From assembly GCA_948099385.1 (NCBI GenBank), contig CANUEZ040000191.1:4774001-4838000 (forward strand): a stretch of 64,000 bases of DNA. The letters run 5' to 3'. Below the pieces are notes generated by a model, which searched no databases, was not told the DNA's origin, and saw only the letters and a list, made by a program, of their open reading frames with translations. Shown one piece after another: positions 51,960 to 63,637 of this stretch (within the stretch, counting starts at the first letter, position 1; each line of letters begins with the position of its first letter). The translations under genes and the position numbers were made by a program. The DNA is from Fasciola hepatica (Eukaryota; Platyhelminthes; Trematoda; Plagiorchiida; Fasciolidae).

Positions 51960-53796
51960 ATGGACAGAGCCAACTCGGAGACACGAACAAGGGTTGGGGT
52001 GAACGATTGTCAGTCGAACACCCAAACCACAAGGCTATCCCATATGGGTCTCAACGCTTTGTTCAACATATACAATACATGATATAGCACAATCCCGAAA
52101 TTGGCTTCGGCTTTCGCTTTCGCTTTGAACGGTAACAACCAAATTCTCGCACACCGATCCAATCCTATGTTCCATCACTTCTCTATTTATGGGCCTGAGT
52201 AAAACCAAGGCATTCCCTTATGAACAATCCCCACACAGATTGCTCATACAATGCAATAGAGCAGTAGCAGAGTAGATTTGTATAATATGATTCTCCATGC
52301 AGCTTGAACACTGAACTGACCATTGAAATTATGGAAGCACTGTACAGCTGTTTGATCCGCTAAGGGAATCATGAGCATTGCACATGGACAGAGCCCACTC
52401 AGAGACACGAACAAGGGTTGGGGTGAACGAATGTCAGTCGAACACCCAAACCACAAGGCTATCCCATATGGGTCTCAACGCTTTGTTCAACATATACACT
52501 ACATGATATAGCACAATCCCCAAATTGGCTTCGGCTTTCGCTTTCGCTTTGAACGGTAACAACCAAATTCTCGCACACCGATCCAATCCTATGTTCCATC
52601 ACTTCTCTATTTATGGGCCTGAGTAAAACCAAGGCATTCCCTTATGAACAATCCCCACACAGATTGCTCATACAATGCAATAGAGCAGTAGCAGAGTAGA
52701 TTTGTATAATATGATTCTCCATGCAGCTTGAACACTGAACTGACCATTGAAATTATGGAAGCACTGTACAGCTGTTTGATCCGCTAAGGGAATCATGAGC
52801 ATTGCACATGGACAGAGCCCACACGGGGACACGAACAAGGGTTGGGGTGAACGAATGTCAGTCGAACACCCAAACCACAAGGCTATCCGATATGGGTCTC
52901 AACGCTTTGTTCAACATATACACTACATGATATAGCACAATCCCCAAATTGGCTTCGGCTTTCGCTTTCGCTTTGAACGGTAACAACCAAATTCTCGCAC
53001 ACCGATCCAATCCTATGTTCCATCACTTCTCTATTTATGGGCCTGAGTAAAACCAAGGCATTCCCTTATGAACAATCCACACAGATTGCTCATACAATGC
53101 AGTAGAGTAGTAGCAGAAGAGATTTGTATAATATGATTCTCCATGCAGCTTGAACACTGAACTGACCATTGAAAATGATGGAAGCACTGTACAGCTGTTT
53201 GATCCGCTAAGGGAATCATGAGCATTGCACATGGACAGAGCCCATTCGGAGACACGAACAAGGGTTGGGGTGAACGAATGTCAGTCGAACACCCAAACCA
53301 CAAGGCTATCCGATATGGGTCTCAACGCTTTGTTCAACATATACACTACATGATATAGCACAATCCCCAAATTGGCTTCGGCTTTCGCTTTCGCTTTGAA
53401 CGGTAACAACCAAATTCTCGCACACCGATCCAATCCTATGTTCCATCACTTCTCTATTTATGGGCCTGAGTAAAACCAAGGCATTCCCTTATGAACAATC
53501 CACACAGATTGCTCATACAATGCAATAGAGTAGTAGCAGTGTGGATTTGTATAATATGATTCTCCATGCAGCTTGAACACTGAACTGACCATTGAAAATG
53601 ATGGAAGCACTGTACAGCTGTTTGATCCGCTAAGGGAATCATGAGCATTGCACATGGACAGAGCCCACACGGGGACACGAAGAAGGGTTGGGGTGAACGA
53701 ATGTCAGTCGAACACCCAAACCACAAGGCTATCTCATATGGGTCTCAACGCTTTGTTCAACATATACAACACATGATATAGCACAATCCCCAAATT

Positions 53797-53826
53797 GGTT
53801 TCGGCTTTCGCTTTCGCTTTCGCTTT
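53797..53826 (+). repeat. Expanded hexamer run (five units)
   Basis: One additional cgcttt hexamer compared with the usual four, preceded by ggtttc in place of ggcttc. The unit is 6 bp longer as a result. The same expansion is found 2,977 bp downstream at 56,774, as expected from HOR-C. Confidence 0.88.
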
Positions 53827-54650
53827 GAACGGTAACAACCACATTCTCGCACACCGATCCAATCCTATGTTCCATCTTTTATCTATTTATAGGCCCAAGT
53901 AAAACCAAGGCATTCCCTTATGAACAATCCACACAGATTGCTCATACAATGCAGTAGAGTAGTAGCAGAAGAGATTTGTATAATATGATTCTCCATGCAG
54001 CTTGAACACTGAACTGACCATTGAAAATGATGGAAGCACTGTACAGCTGTTTGATCCGCTAAGGGAATCATGAGCATTGCACATGGACAGAGCCCATTCG
54101 GAGACACGAACAAGGGTTGGGGTGAACGAATGTCAGTCGAACACCCAAACCACAAGGCTATCCCATATGGGTCTCAACGCTTTGTTCAACATATACAATA
54201 CATGATATAGCACAATCCCCAAATTGGCTTCGGCTTTCGCTTTCGCTTTGAACGGTAACAACCAAATTCTCGCACACCGATCCAATCCTATGTTCCATCA
54301 CTTCTCTATTTATGGGCCTAAGTAAGACCAAGGCATTCCCTTATGAACAATCCACACACAGATTGCTCATACAATGCAATAGAGTAGTAGCAGTGTGGAT
54401 TTGTATAATATGATTCTCCATGCAGCTTGAACACTGAACTGACCATTGAAAATGATGGAAGCACTGTACAGCTGTTTGATCCGCTAAGGGAATCATGAGC
54501 ATTGCACATGGACAGAGCCCACACGGGGACACGAAGAAGGGTTGGGGTGAACGAATGTCAGTCGAACACCCAAACCACAAGGCTATCTCATATGGGTCTC
54601 AACGCTTTGTTCAACATATACACTACATGATATAGCACAATCCCCAAATT

Positions 54651-54680
54651 GGTTTCGGCTTTCGCTTTAGCTTTCGCTTT
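54651..54680 (+). repeat. Expanded hexamer run with an interrupted unit
   Basis: Five hexamers starting ggtttc, but one reads agcttt instead of cgcttt. This is a sibling of the expanded run at 53,797 that has since acquired a point change, supporting the embedded duplication inside HOR-C. Confidence 0.85.
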
Positions 54681-54936
54681 GAACGGTAACAACCAAATTC
54701 TCGCACACCGATCCAATCCTATGTTCCATCACTTCTCTATTTATGGGCCCAAGTAAAACCAAGGCATTCCCTTATGAACAATCCACACAGATTGCTCATA
54801 CAATGCAATAGAGCAGTAGCAGAGTAGATTTGTATAATATGATTCTCCATGCAGCTTGAACACTGAACTGACCATTGAAAATGATGGAAGCACTGTACAG
54901 CTGTTTGATCCGCTAAGGGAATCATGAGCATTGCAC

Positions 54937-57505
54937 ATGGACAGAGCCAACTCGGAGACACGAACTAGGGTGGAGGTGAACGATTGTCAGTCGAACACCC
55001 AAACCACAAGGCTATCCCATATGGGTCTCAACGCTTTGTTCAACATATACAATACATGATATAGCACAATCCCCAAATTGGCTTCGGCTTTCGCTTTCGC
55101 TTTGAACGGTAACAACCAAATTCTCGCACACCGATCCAATCCTATGTTCCATCACTTCTCTATTTATGGGCCTGAGTAAAACCAAGGCATTCCCTTATGA
55201 ACAATCCACACACAGATTGCTCATACAATGCAATAGAGCAGTAGCAGAGTAGATTTGTATAATATGATTCTCCATGCAGCTTGAACACTGAACTGACCAT
55301 TGAAATTATGGAAGCACTGTACAGCTGTTTGATCCGCTAAGGGAATCATGAGCATTGCACATGGACAGAGCCCACTCAGAGACACGAACAAGGGTTGGGG
55401 TGAACGAATGTCAGTCGAACACCCAAACCACAAGGCTATCCGATATGGGTCTCAACGCTTTGTTCAACATATACACTACATGACATAGCACAATCCCCAA
55501 ATTGGCTTCGGCTTTCGCTTTCGCTTTGAACGGTAACAACCAAATTCTCGCACACCGATCCAATCCTATGTTCCATCACTTCTCTATTTATGGGCCTGAG
55601 TAAAACCAAGGCATTCCCTTATGAACAATCCCCACACAGATTGCTCATACAATGCAATAGAGCAGTAGCAGAGTAGATTTGTATAATATGATTCTCCATG
55701 CAGCTTGAACACTGAACTGACCATTGAAATTATGGAAGCACTGTACAGCTGTTTGATCCGCTAAGGGAATCATGAGCATTGCACATGGACAGAGCCCACT
55801 CAGAGACACGAACAAGGGTTGGGGTGAACGAATGTCAGTCGAACACCCAAACCACAAGGCTATCCGATATGGGTCTCAACGCTTTGTTCAACATATACAC
55901 TACATGATATAGCACAATCCCCAAATTGGCTTCGGCTTTCGCTTTCGCTTTGAACGGTAACAACCAAATTCTCGCACACCGATCCAATCCTATGTTCCAT
56001 CACTTCTCTATTTATGGGCCTGAGTAAAACCAAGGCATTCCCTTATGAACAATCCACACAGATTGCTCATACAATGCAGTAGAGTAGTAGCAGAAGAGAT
56101 TTGTATAATATGATTCTCCATGCAGCTTGAACACTGAACTGACCATTGAAAATGATGGAAGCACTGTACAGCTGTTTGATCCGCTAAGGGAATCATGAGC
56201 ATTGCACGTGGACAGAGCCCATTCGGAGACACGAACAAGGGTTGGGGTGAACGAATGTCAGTCGAACACCCAAACCACAAGGCTATCCGATATGGGTCTC
56301 AACGCTTTGTTCAACATATACAATACATGATATAGCACAATCCCCAAATTGGCTTCGGCTTTCGCTTTCGCTTTGAACGGTAACAACCAAATTCTCGCAC
56401 ACCGATCCAATCCTATGTTCCATCACTTCTCTATTTATGGGCCTAAGTAAGACCAAGGCATTCCCTTATGAACAATCCACACAGATTGCTCATACAATGC
56501 AATAGAGTAGTAGCAGTGTGGATTTGTATAATATGATTCTCCATGCAGCTTGAACACTGAACTGACCATTGAAAATGATGGAAGCACTGTACAGCTGTTT
56601 GATCCGCTAAGGGAATCATGAGCATTGCACATGGACAGAGCCCACACGGGGACACGAAGAAGGGTTGGGGTGAACGAATGTCAGTCGAACACCCAAACCA
56701 CAAGGCTATACCATATGGGTCTCAACGCTTTGTTCAACATATACAACACATGATATAGCACAATCCCCAAATTGGTTTCGGCTTTCGCTTTCGCTTTCGC
56801 TTTGAACGGTAACAACCACATTCTCGCACACCGATCCAATCCTATGTTCCATCACTTATCTATTTATAGGCCCAAGTAAAACCAAGGCATTCCCTTATGA
56901 ACAATCCACACAGATTGCTCATACAATGCAGTAGAGTAGTAGCAGAAGAGATTTGTATAATATGATTCTCCATGCAGCTTGAACACTGAACTGACCATTG
57001 AAAATGATGGAAGCACTGTACAGCTGTTTGATCCGCTAAGGGAATCATGAGCATTGCACATGGACAGAGCCCATTCGGAGACACGAACAAGGGTTGGGGT
57101 GAACGAATGTCAGTCGAACACCCAAACCACAAGGCTATCCCATATGGGTCTCAACGCTTTGTTCAACATATACAATACATGATATAGCACAATCCCCAAA
57201 TTGGCTTCGGCTTTCGCTTTCGCTTTGAACGGTAACAACCAAATTCTCGCACACCGATCCAATCCTATGTTCCATCACTTCTCTATTTATGGGCCTAAGT
57301 AAGACCAAGGCATTCCCTTATGAACAATCCACACACAGATTGCTCATACAATGCAATAGAGTAGTAGCAGTGTGGATTTGTATAATATGATTCTCCATGC
57401 AGCTTGAACACTGAACTGACCATTGAAAATGATGGAAGCACTGTACAGCTGTTTGATCCGCTAAGGGAATCATGAGCATTGCACATGGACAGAGCCCACA
57501 CGGGG
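54937..57505 (+). repeat. Higher-order repeat HOR-C, copy 2 (partial, about 2.57 kb)
   Basis: Matches 51,960-54,528 at +2,977 bp. Differences between copies are more numerous than in HOR-A: cactcagag versus cacacgggg in the second unit, ctataccatatggg versus ctatctcatatggg, ccatcacttatct versus ccatcttttatct, and acacaca versus ccccacaca length states. The match is lost after about 57,505, where cgaacaagg replaces cgaagaagg. HOR-C therefore looks older than HOR-A. Confidence 0.85.
56774..56803 (+). repeat. Expanded hexamer run (five units), HOR-C copy 2
   Basis: Same five-unit expansion as at 53,797, exactly 2,977 bp away, with ggtttc as the first hexamer. The preceding caacacatg marker also matches. 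Confidence 0.88.
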
Positions 57506-60500
57506 ACACGAACAAGGGTTGGGGTGAACGAATGTCAGTCGAACACCCAAACCACAAGGCTATCCGATATGGGTCTCAACGCTTTGTTCAACATATACAA
57601 TACATGATATAGCACAATCCCCAAATTGGCTTCGGCTTTCGCTTTCGCTTTGAACGGTAACAACCAAATTCTCGCACACCGATCCAATCCTATGTTCCAT
57701 CACTTCTCTATTTATGGGCCTAAGTAAGACCTAGGCATTCCCTTATGAACAATCCACACAGATTGCTCATACAATGCAATAGAGTAGTAGCAGAGTAGAT
57801 TTGTATAATATGATTCTCCATGCAGCTTGAACACTGAACTGACCATTGAAAATGATGGAAGCACTGTACAGCTGTTTGATCCGCTAAGGGAATCATGAGC
57901 ATTGCACATGGACAGAGCCCACACGGGGACACGAACAAGGGTTGGGGAGAACGAATGTCAGTCGAACACCCAAACCACAAGGCTATCTCATATAGGTCTC
58001 AACGCTTTGTTCAACATATACACTACATGATATAGCACAATCCCCAAATTGGCTTCGGCTTTCGCTTTCGCTTTGAACGGTAACAACCAAATTCTCGCAC
58101 ACCGATCCAATCCTATGTTCCGTCACTTCTCTATTTATGGGCCTAATTAAAACCAAGGCATTCCCTTATGAACAATCCACACAGATTGCTCATACAATGC
58201 AATAGAGTAGTAGCAGAGTAGATTTGTATAATATGATTCTCCATGCAGCTTGAACACTGAACTGACCATTGAAAATGATGGAAGCACTGTACAGCTGTTT
58301 GATCCGCTAAGGGAATCATGAGCATTGCACATGGACAGAGCCCACACGGGGACACGAACAAGGGTTGGGTTGAACGAATGTCAGTCGAACACCCAAACCA
58401 CAAGGCTATCCCATATGTGTCTGAACGCTTTGTTCAACATATACACTACATGATATAGCACAATCCCCAAATTGGCTTCGGCTTTCGCTTTCGCTTTGAA
58501 CGATAACAACCAAGTTCTCGCACACCGATCCAATCCTATGTTCCATCACTTCTCTATTTATGGGCCTAAGTAAAACCAAGGCATTCCCTTATGAACAATC
58601 CCCACACAGATTGCTCAAACAATGCAATAGTGCAGTAGCAGAGTAGATTTGTATAATATGATTCTCCATGCAGCTTGAACACTGAACTGACCATTGAAAA
58701 TGATGGAAGCACTGTACAGCTGTTTGATCCGCTAAGGGAATCATGAGCATTGCACATGGACAGAGCCCACTCGGAGACACGAACAAGGGTTGGGGTGAAC
58801 GAATGTCAGTCGAACACCCAAACCACAAGGCTATCCCATATGGGTCTCAACGCTTTGTTCAACATATACAATACATGATATAGCACAATCCCCAAATTGG
58901 CTTCGGCTTTCGCTTTCGCTTTGAACGGTAACAACCAAATTCTCGCACACCGATCCAATCCTATGTTCCATCACTTCTCTATTTATGGGCCTAAGTAAGA
59001 CCTAGGCATTCCATTATGAACAATCCACACAGATTGCTCACACAATGCAATAGAGTAGTAGCAGAGTGGATTTGTATAATATGATTCTCCATGCAGCTTG
59101 AACACTGAACTGACCATTGAAAATTATGGAAGCACTGTACAGCTGTTTGATCCGCTAAGGGAATCATGAGCATTGCACATGGACAGAGCCCACTCGGAGA
59201 CAGGAACAAGGGTTGGGGTGAACGAATGTCAGTCGAACACCCAAACCACAAGGCTATCCGATATGGGTCTCAACGCTTTGTTCAACATATACAATACATG
59301 ATATAGCACAATCCCCAAATTGGCTTCGGCTTTCGCTTTCGCTTTGAACGGTAACAACCAAATTCTCGCACACCGATCCAATCCTATGTTCCATCACTTC
59401 TCTATTTATGGGCCTAAGTAAAACCAAGGCATTCCCTTATGAACAATCCACACAGATTGCTCATACAATGCAATAGAGCAGTAGCAGAGTAGATTTGTAT
59501 AATATGATTCTCCATACAGCTTGAACACTGAACTGACCATTGAAAATGATGGAAGCACTGTACAGCTGTTTGATCCGCTAAGGGAATCATGAGCATTGCA
59601 CATGGACAGAGCCCACACGGAGACACGAACAAGGGTTGGGGTGAACGAATGTCAGTCGAACACTCAAACCACAAGGCTATCCCATATGGGTCTCAACGCT
59701 TTGTTCAACATATACAATACATGGTATAGCACAATCCCCAAATTGGCTTCGGCTTTCGCTTTCGCTTTGAACGGTAACAACCAAATTCTCGCACACCGAT
59801 CCAATCCTATGTTCCATCACTTCTCTATTTATGGGCCTAAGTAAAACCAAGGCATTTCCTTATGAACAATCCACACAGATTGCTCATACAATGCAATAGA
59901 GTAGTAGCAGGGTAGATTTGTATAATATGATTCTCCATGCAGCTTGAACACTGAACTGACCATTGAAAATTATGGAAGCACTGTACAGCTGTTTGATCCG
60001 CTAAGGGAATCATGAGCATTGCACATGGACAGAGCCCACTCGGAGACACGAACAAGGGTTGGAGTGAACGAATGTCAGTCGAACACCCAAACCACAAGGC
60101 TATCCCATATGGGTCTCAGCGCTTTGTTAAACATATACACTACATGGTATAGCACAATCCCCAAATTGGCTTCGGCTTTCGCTTTCGCTTTGAACGGTAA
60201 CAACCAAATTCTCGCACACCGATCCAATCCTATGTTCCATCACTTCTCTATTTATGGGCCTAAATAAAGCCAAGGCATTCCCTTATGAACAATCCACACA
60301 GATTGCTCATACAATGCAATAGAGCAGTAGCAGAGTAGATTTGTATAATATGATTCTCCATGCAGCTTGAACACTGAACTGACCTCTGAAAATTATGGAA
60401 GCACTGTACAGCTGTTTGATCCGGTAAGGGTATCATGAGCATTGCACATGGACAGAGCCCACTCGGAGACACGAACAAGGGTTGGAGTGAACGAATGTCA

Positions 60501-61327
60501 GTCGAACACCCAAACCACAAGGCTATCCGATATGGGTCTCAACGCTTTGTTCAACATATACACTACATGGTATAGCACAATCCCCAAATTGGCTTCGGCT
60601 TTCGCTTTCGCTTTGAACGGTAACAACCAAATTCTCGCACACCGATCCAATCCTATGTTCCATCACTTCTCTATTTATGGGCCTGAGTAAAACCAAGGCA
60701 TTCCCTTATGAACAATCCACACAGATTGCTCATACAATGCAATAGAGCAGTAGCAGATTAGATTTGTATAATATGATTCTCCATGCAGCTTGAACACTTA
60801 ACTGACCATTGAAAATTATGGAAGCACTGTACAGCTGTTTGATCCGCTAAGGGAATCATGAGCATTGCACATGGACAGAACACACACGGGGACACGAACA
60901 AGGGTTGGGGTGAACGAATGTCAGTCGAACACCCAAACCACAAGGCTATCCGATATGGGTCTCAACGCTTTGTTCAACATATACAACACATGATATAGCA
61001 CAATCCCCAAATTGGCTTCGGCTTTCGCTTTCGCTTTGAACGGTAACAACCAAATTCTCGCACACCGATCCAATCCTATGTTCCATCACTTCTCTATTTA
61101 TGGGCCCAAGTAAAACCAAGGCATTCCCTTATGAACATTCCAGACAGATTGCTCATACAATGCAATAGAGCAGTAGCAGAGTAGGTTTGTATAATATGAT
61201 TCTCCATGCAGCTTGAACACTGAACTGACCATTGGAAATTATGGAAGCACTGTACAGCTGTTTGATCCGCTAAGGTAATCATGAGCATTGCACATGGACA
61301 GAGCCCACACGGGGACACGAACAAGGG

Positions 61328-61347
61328 ATTTGTATAACGAATAACGG
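61328..61347 (+). other. Short non-consensus patch in one monomer
   Basis: After acaaggg, the normal ttggagtg is replaced by atttgtat, and the downstream gtcag by aacgg, with no change in length. The string gatttgtat formed here equals the A/T-rich segment found elsewhere in every monomer. A small out-of-register copying event is possible, as is clustered mutation or a sequencing error. Confidence 0.7.
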
Positions 61348-62282
61348 TCGAACACCCAAACCACAATGCTATCCGATATGGGTCTCAACGCTTTGTTCAA
61401 CATATACAATACATGATATAGCACAATCCCCAAATTGGCTTCGGCTCTCGCTTTCGCTTTGAACGGTAACAACCAAATTCTCGCACACCGATCCAATCCT
61501 ATGTTCCATCACTTCTCTATTTATGGGCCTAAGTAAGACCTAGGCATTCCCTTATGAACAATCCACACAGATTGCTCATACAATGCAATAGAGCAGTAGC
61601 AGAGTAGATTTGTATAATATGATTCTCCATGCAGCTTGAACACTGAACTGACCATTGAAAATGATGGAAGCACTGTACAGCTGTTTGATCCGCTAAGGGA
61701 ATCATGAGCATTGCACATGGACAGAGCCCACACGGGGACACGAACAACAGTTGGGGTGAACGAATGTCAGTCGAACACCCAAACCACAAGGCTATCCGAT
61801 ATGGGTCTCAACGCTTTGCTCAACGTATACACTACATGATATAGCACAATCCCCAAATTGGCTTCGGCTTTCGCTTTCGCTTTGAACGGTAACAACCAAA
61901 TTCTCGCACACCGATCCAATCCTATGTTCCATCACTTCTCTATTTATGGGCCTAAGTAAAACCAAGGCATTCCCTTATGAACAATCCACACAGATTGCTC
62001 ATACAATGCAATAGAGCAGTAGCAGAGTAGATTTGTATAATATGATTATCCATGCAGCTTGAACACTGAACTGACCATTGAAAATGATGGAAGCACTGTA
62101 CAGCTGTTTGATCCGCTAAGGGAATCATGAGCATTGCACATGGACAGAGCCCACTCGGAGACACGAACAAGGGTTGGGGTGAACGAATGTCAGTCGAACA
62201 CCCAAACCACAAGGCTATCCGATATGGGTCTCAACGCTTTGTTCAACATATACACTACATGATATAGCACAATCCCCAAATT

Positions 62283-62306
62283 GGCTTTGGCTTTGGCTTT
62301 CGCTTT
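62283..62306 (+). repeat. Altered hexamer run, second occurrence
   Basis: Same three ggcttt plus one cgcttt arrangement and following gaactg as at 50,411, 11,872 bp away (28 monomers plus 28 bp of indels). I saw no other monomer in the window with this combination. Confidence 0.85.
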
Positions 62307-62705
62307 GAACTGTAACAACCAAATTCTCGCACACCGATCCAATCCTATGTTCCATCACTTCTCTATTTATGGGCCTAAATAAAGCCAAGGCATTCCCTTA
62401 TGAACAATCCACGCAGATTGCTCATACAATGCAATAGAGCAGTAGCAGAGTAGATTTGTATAATATGATTCTCCATGCAGCTTGAACACTGAACTGACCA
62501 TTGAAAATGATGGAAGCACTGTACAGCTGTTTGATCCGCTAAGGGAATCATGAGCATTGCACATGGACAGAACACACACGGGGACTCGAGCAAGGGTTAG
62601 GGTGAACGAATGTCAGCTGAACACCCAAACCACAAGGCTATCGATATGGGTCTCAACGCTTTGTTCAACATATACACTACATGATATAGCACAATCCTCA
62701 AATTG

Positions 62706-62728
62706 GCTTCGGCCTCGCTTTCGCTTTG
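62706..62728 (+). repeat. Shortened hexamer run
   Basis: The run reads ggcttcggcctcgctttcgc, with one base fewer than the standard run (ggcctc for ggctttc). This shifts the frame of the short minus-strand open frame in this unit, which fits a non-coding repeat. Confidence 0.8.
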
Positions 62729-63637
62729 AACGGTAACAACCAAATTCTCGCACACCGATCCAATCCTATGTTCCATCACTTCTCTATTTATGGGCCTAAG
62801 TAAAACCAATGCATTCCCTTATGAACAATCCACACAGATTGCTCATACAATGCAATAGAGCAGTAGCAGAGTAGATTTGTATAATATGATTCTCCATGCA
62901 GCTTGAACACTGAACTGACCATTGAAAATGATGGAAGCACTGTACAGCTGTTTGATCCGCTAAGGGAATCATGAGCATTGCACATGGTTAAAGACCACTC
63001 GGAGACACGAACAAGGGTTGAGGTGAACGAATGTCAGTCGAACACCCAAACCACAAGGCTATCCGATATGGGTCTCAACGCTTTGTTCAACATATACAAC
63101 ACATGATATAGCACAATCCCCAAATTGGCTTCGGCTTTCGCTTTCGCTTTGAACGGTTACAACCAAATTCTCGCACACCGATCCAATCCTATGTTCCATC
63201 ACTTCTCTATTTATGGGCCTGAGTAAAACCAAGGCATTCCCTTATGAACAATCCACACAGATTGCTCATACAATGCAATAGAGCAGTAGCAGAGTAGATT
63301 TGTATAATATGATTCTCCATGCAGCTTGAACACTGAACTGACCATTGAAAATTATGGAAGCATTGGACAGCTGTTTGATCCGCTAAGGGAATCATGAGCA
63401 TTGCACATGGACAGAGCCCACACGGGGACACGAACAAGGGTTGAGGTGAACGAATGTCAGTCGAACACCCAAACCACAAGGCTATACCATATGGGTCTCA
63501 ACGCTTTGTTCAACATATACACTACATGATATAGCACAATCCCGAAATTGGCTTCGGCTTTCGCTTTCGCTTTGAACGGTAACAACCAAATTCTCGCACA
63601 CCGATCCAATCCTATGTTCCATCACTTCTCTATTTAT

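Larger units (their letters stand above)
51960..54936 (+). repeat. Higher-order repeat HOR-C, copy 1 (7 monomers, 2,977 bp)
   Basis: Seven monomers that recur at +2,977 bp, which is 7 x 423 plus 16 bp of small insertions including extra hexamers. Markers are gagccaactcgg (51,970 and 54,947), gggcctgagtaaaacc (52,190s and 55,170s), agaagagatttg (53,114 and 56,091), agtgtggatttg (53,538 and 56,515) and tttataggcccaag (near 53,886 and 56,863). Within the unit the agaagag/agtgtgg pair occurs twice (852-853 bp apart), so the heptamer contains an embedded dimer duplication. The exact left limit is uncertain by tens of bases. Confidence 0.87.
57506..63637 (+). repeat. Irregular satellite monomers, right domain
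   Basis: About fourteen units with no long period that I could establish. Local sharing is visible: acatggtatagc in three successive units (59,721, 60,143 and 60,566), cctaaataaagcc near 60,261 and 62,374, and gacagaacacacac near 60,875 and 62,565. Private oddities include gttccgtcac near 58,117, a replaced 8-bp tract at 61,328, and catggttaaagacc near 62,984. The units are satellite throughout; no gene is present. Confidence 0.88.
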
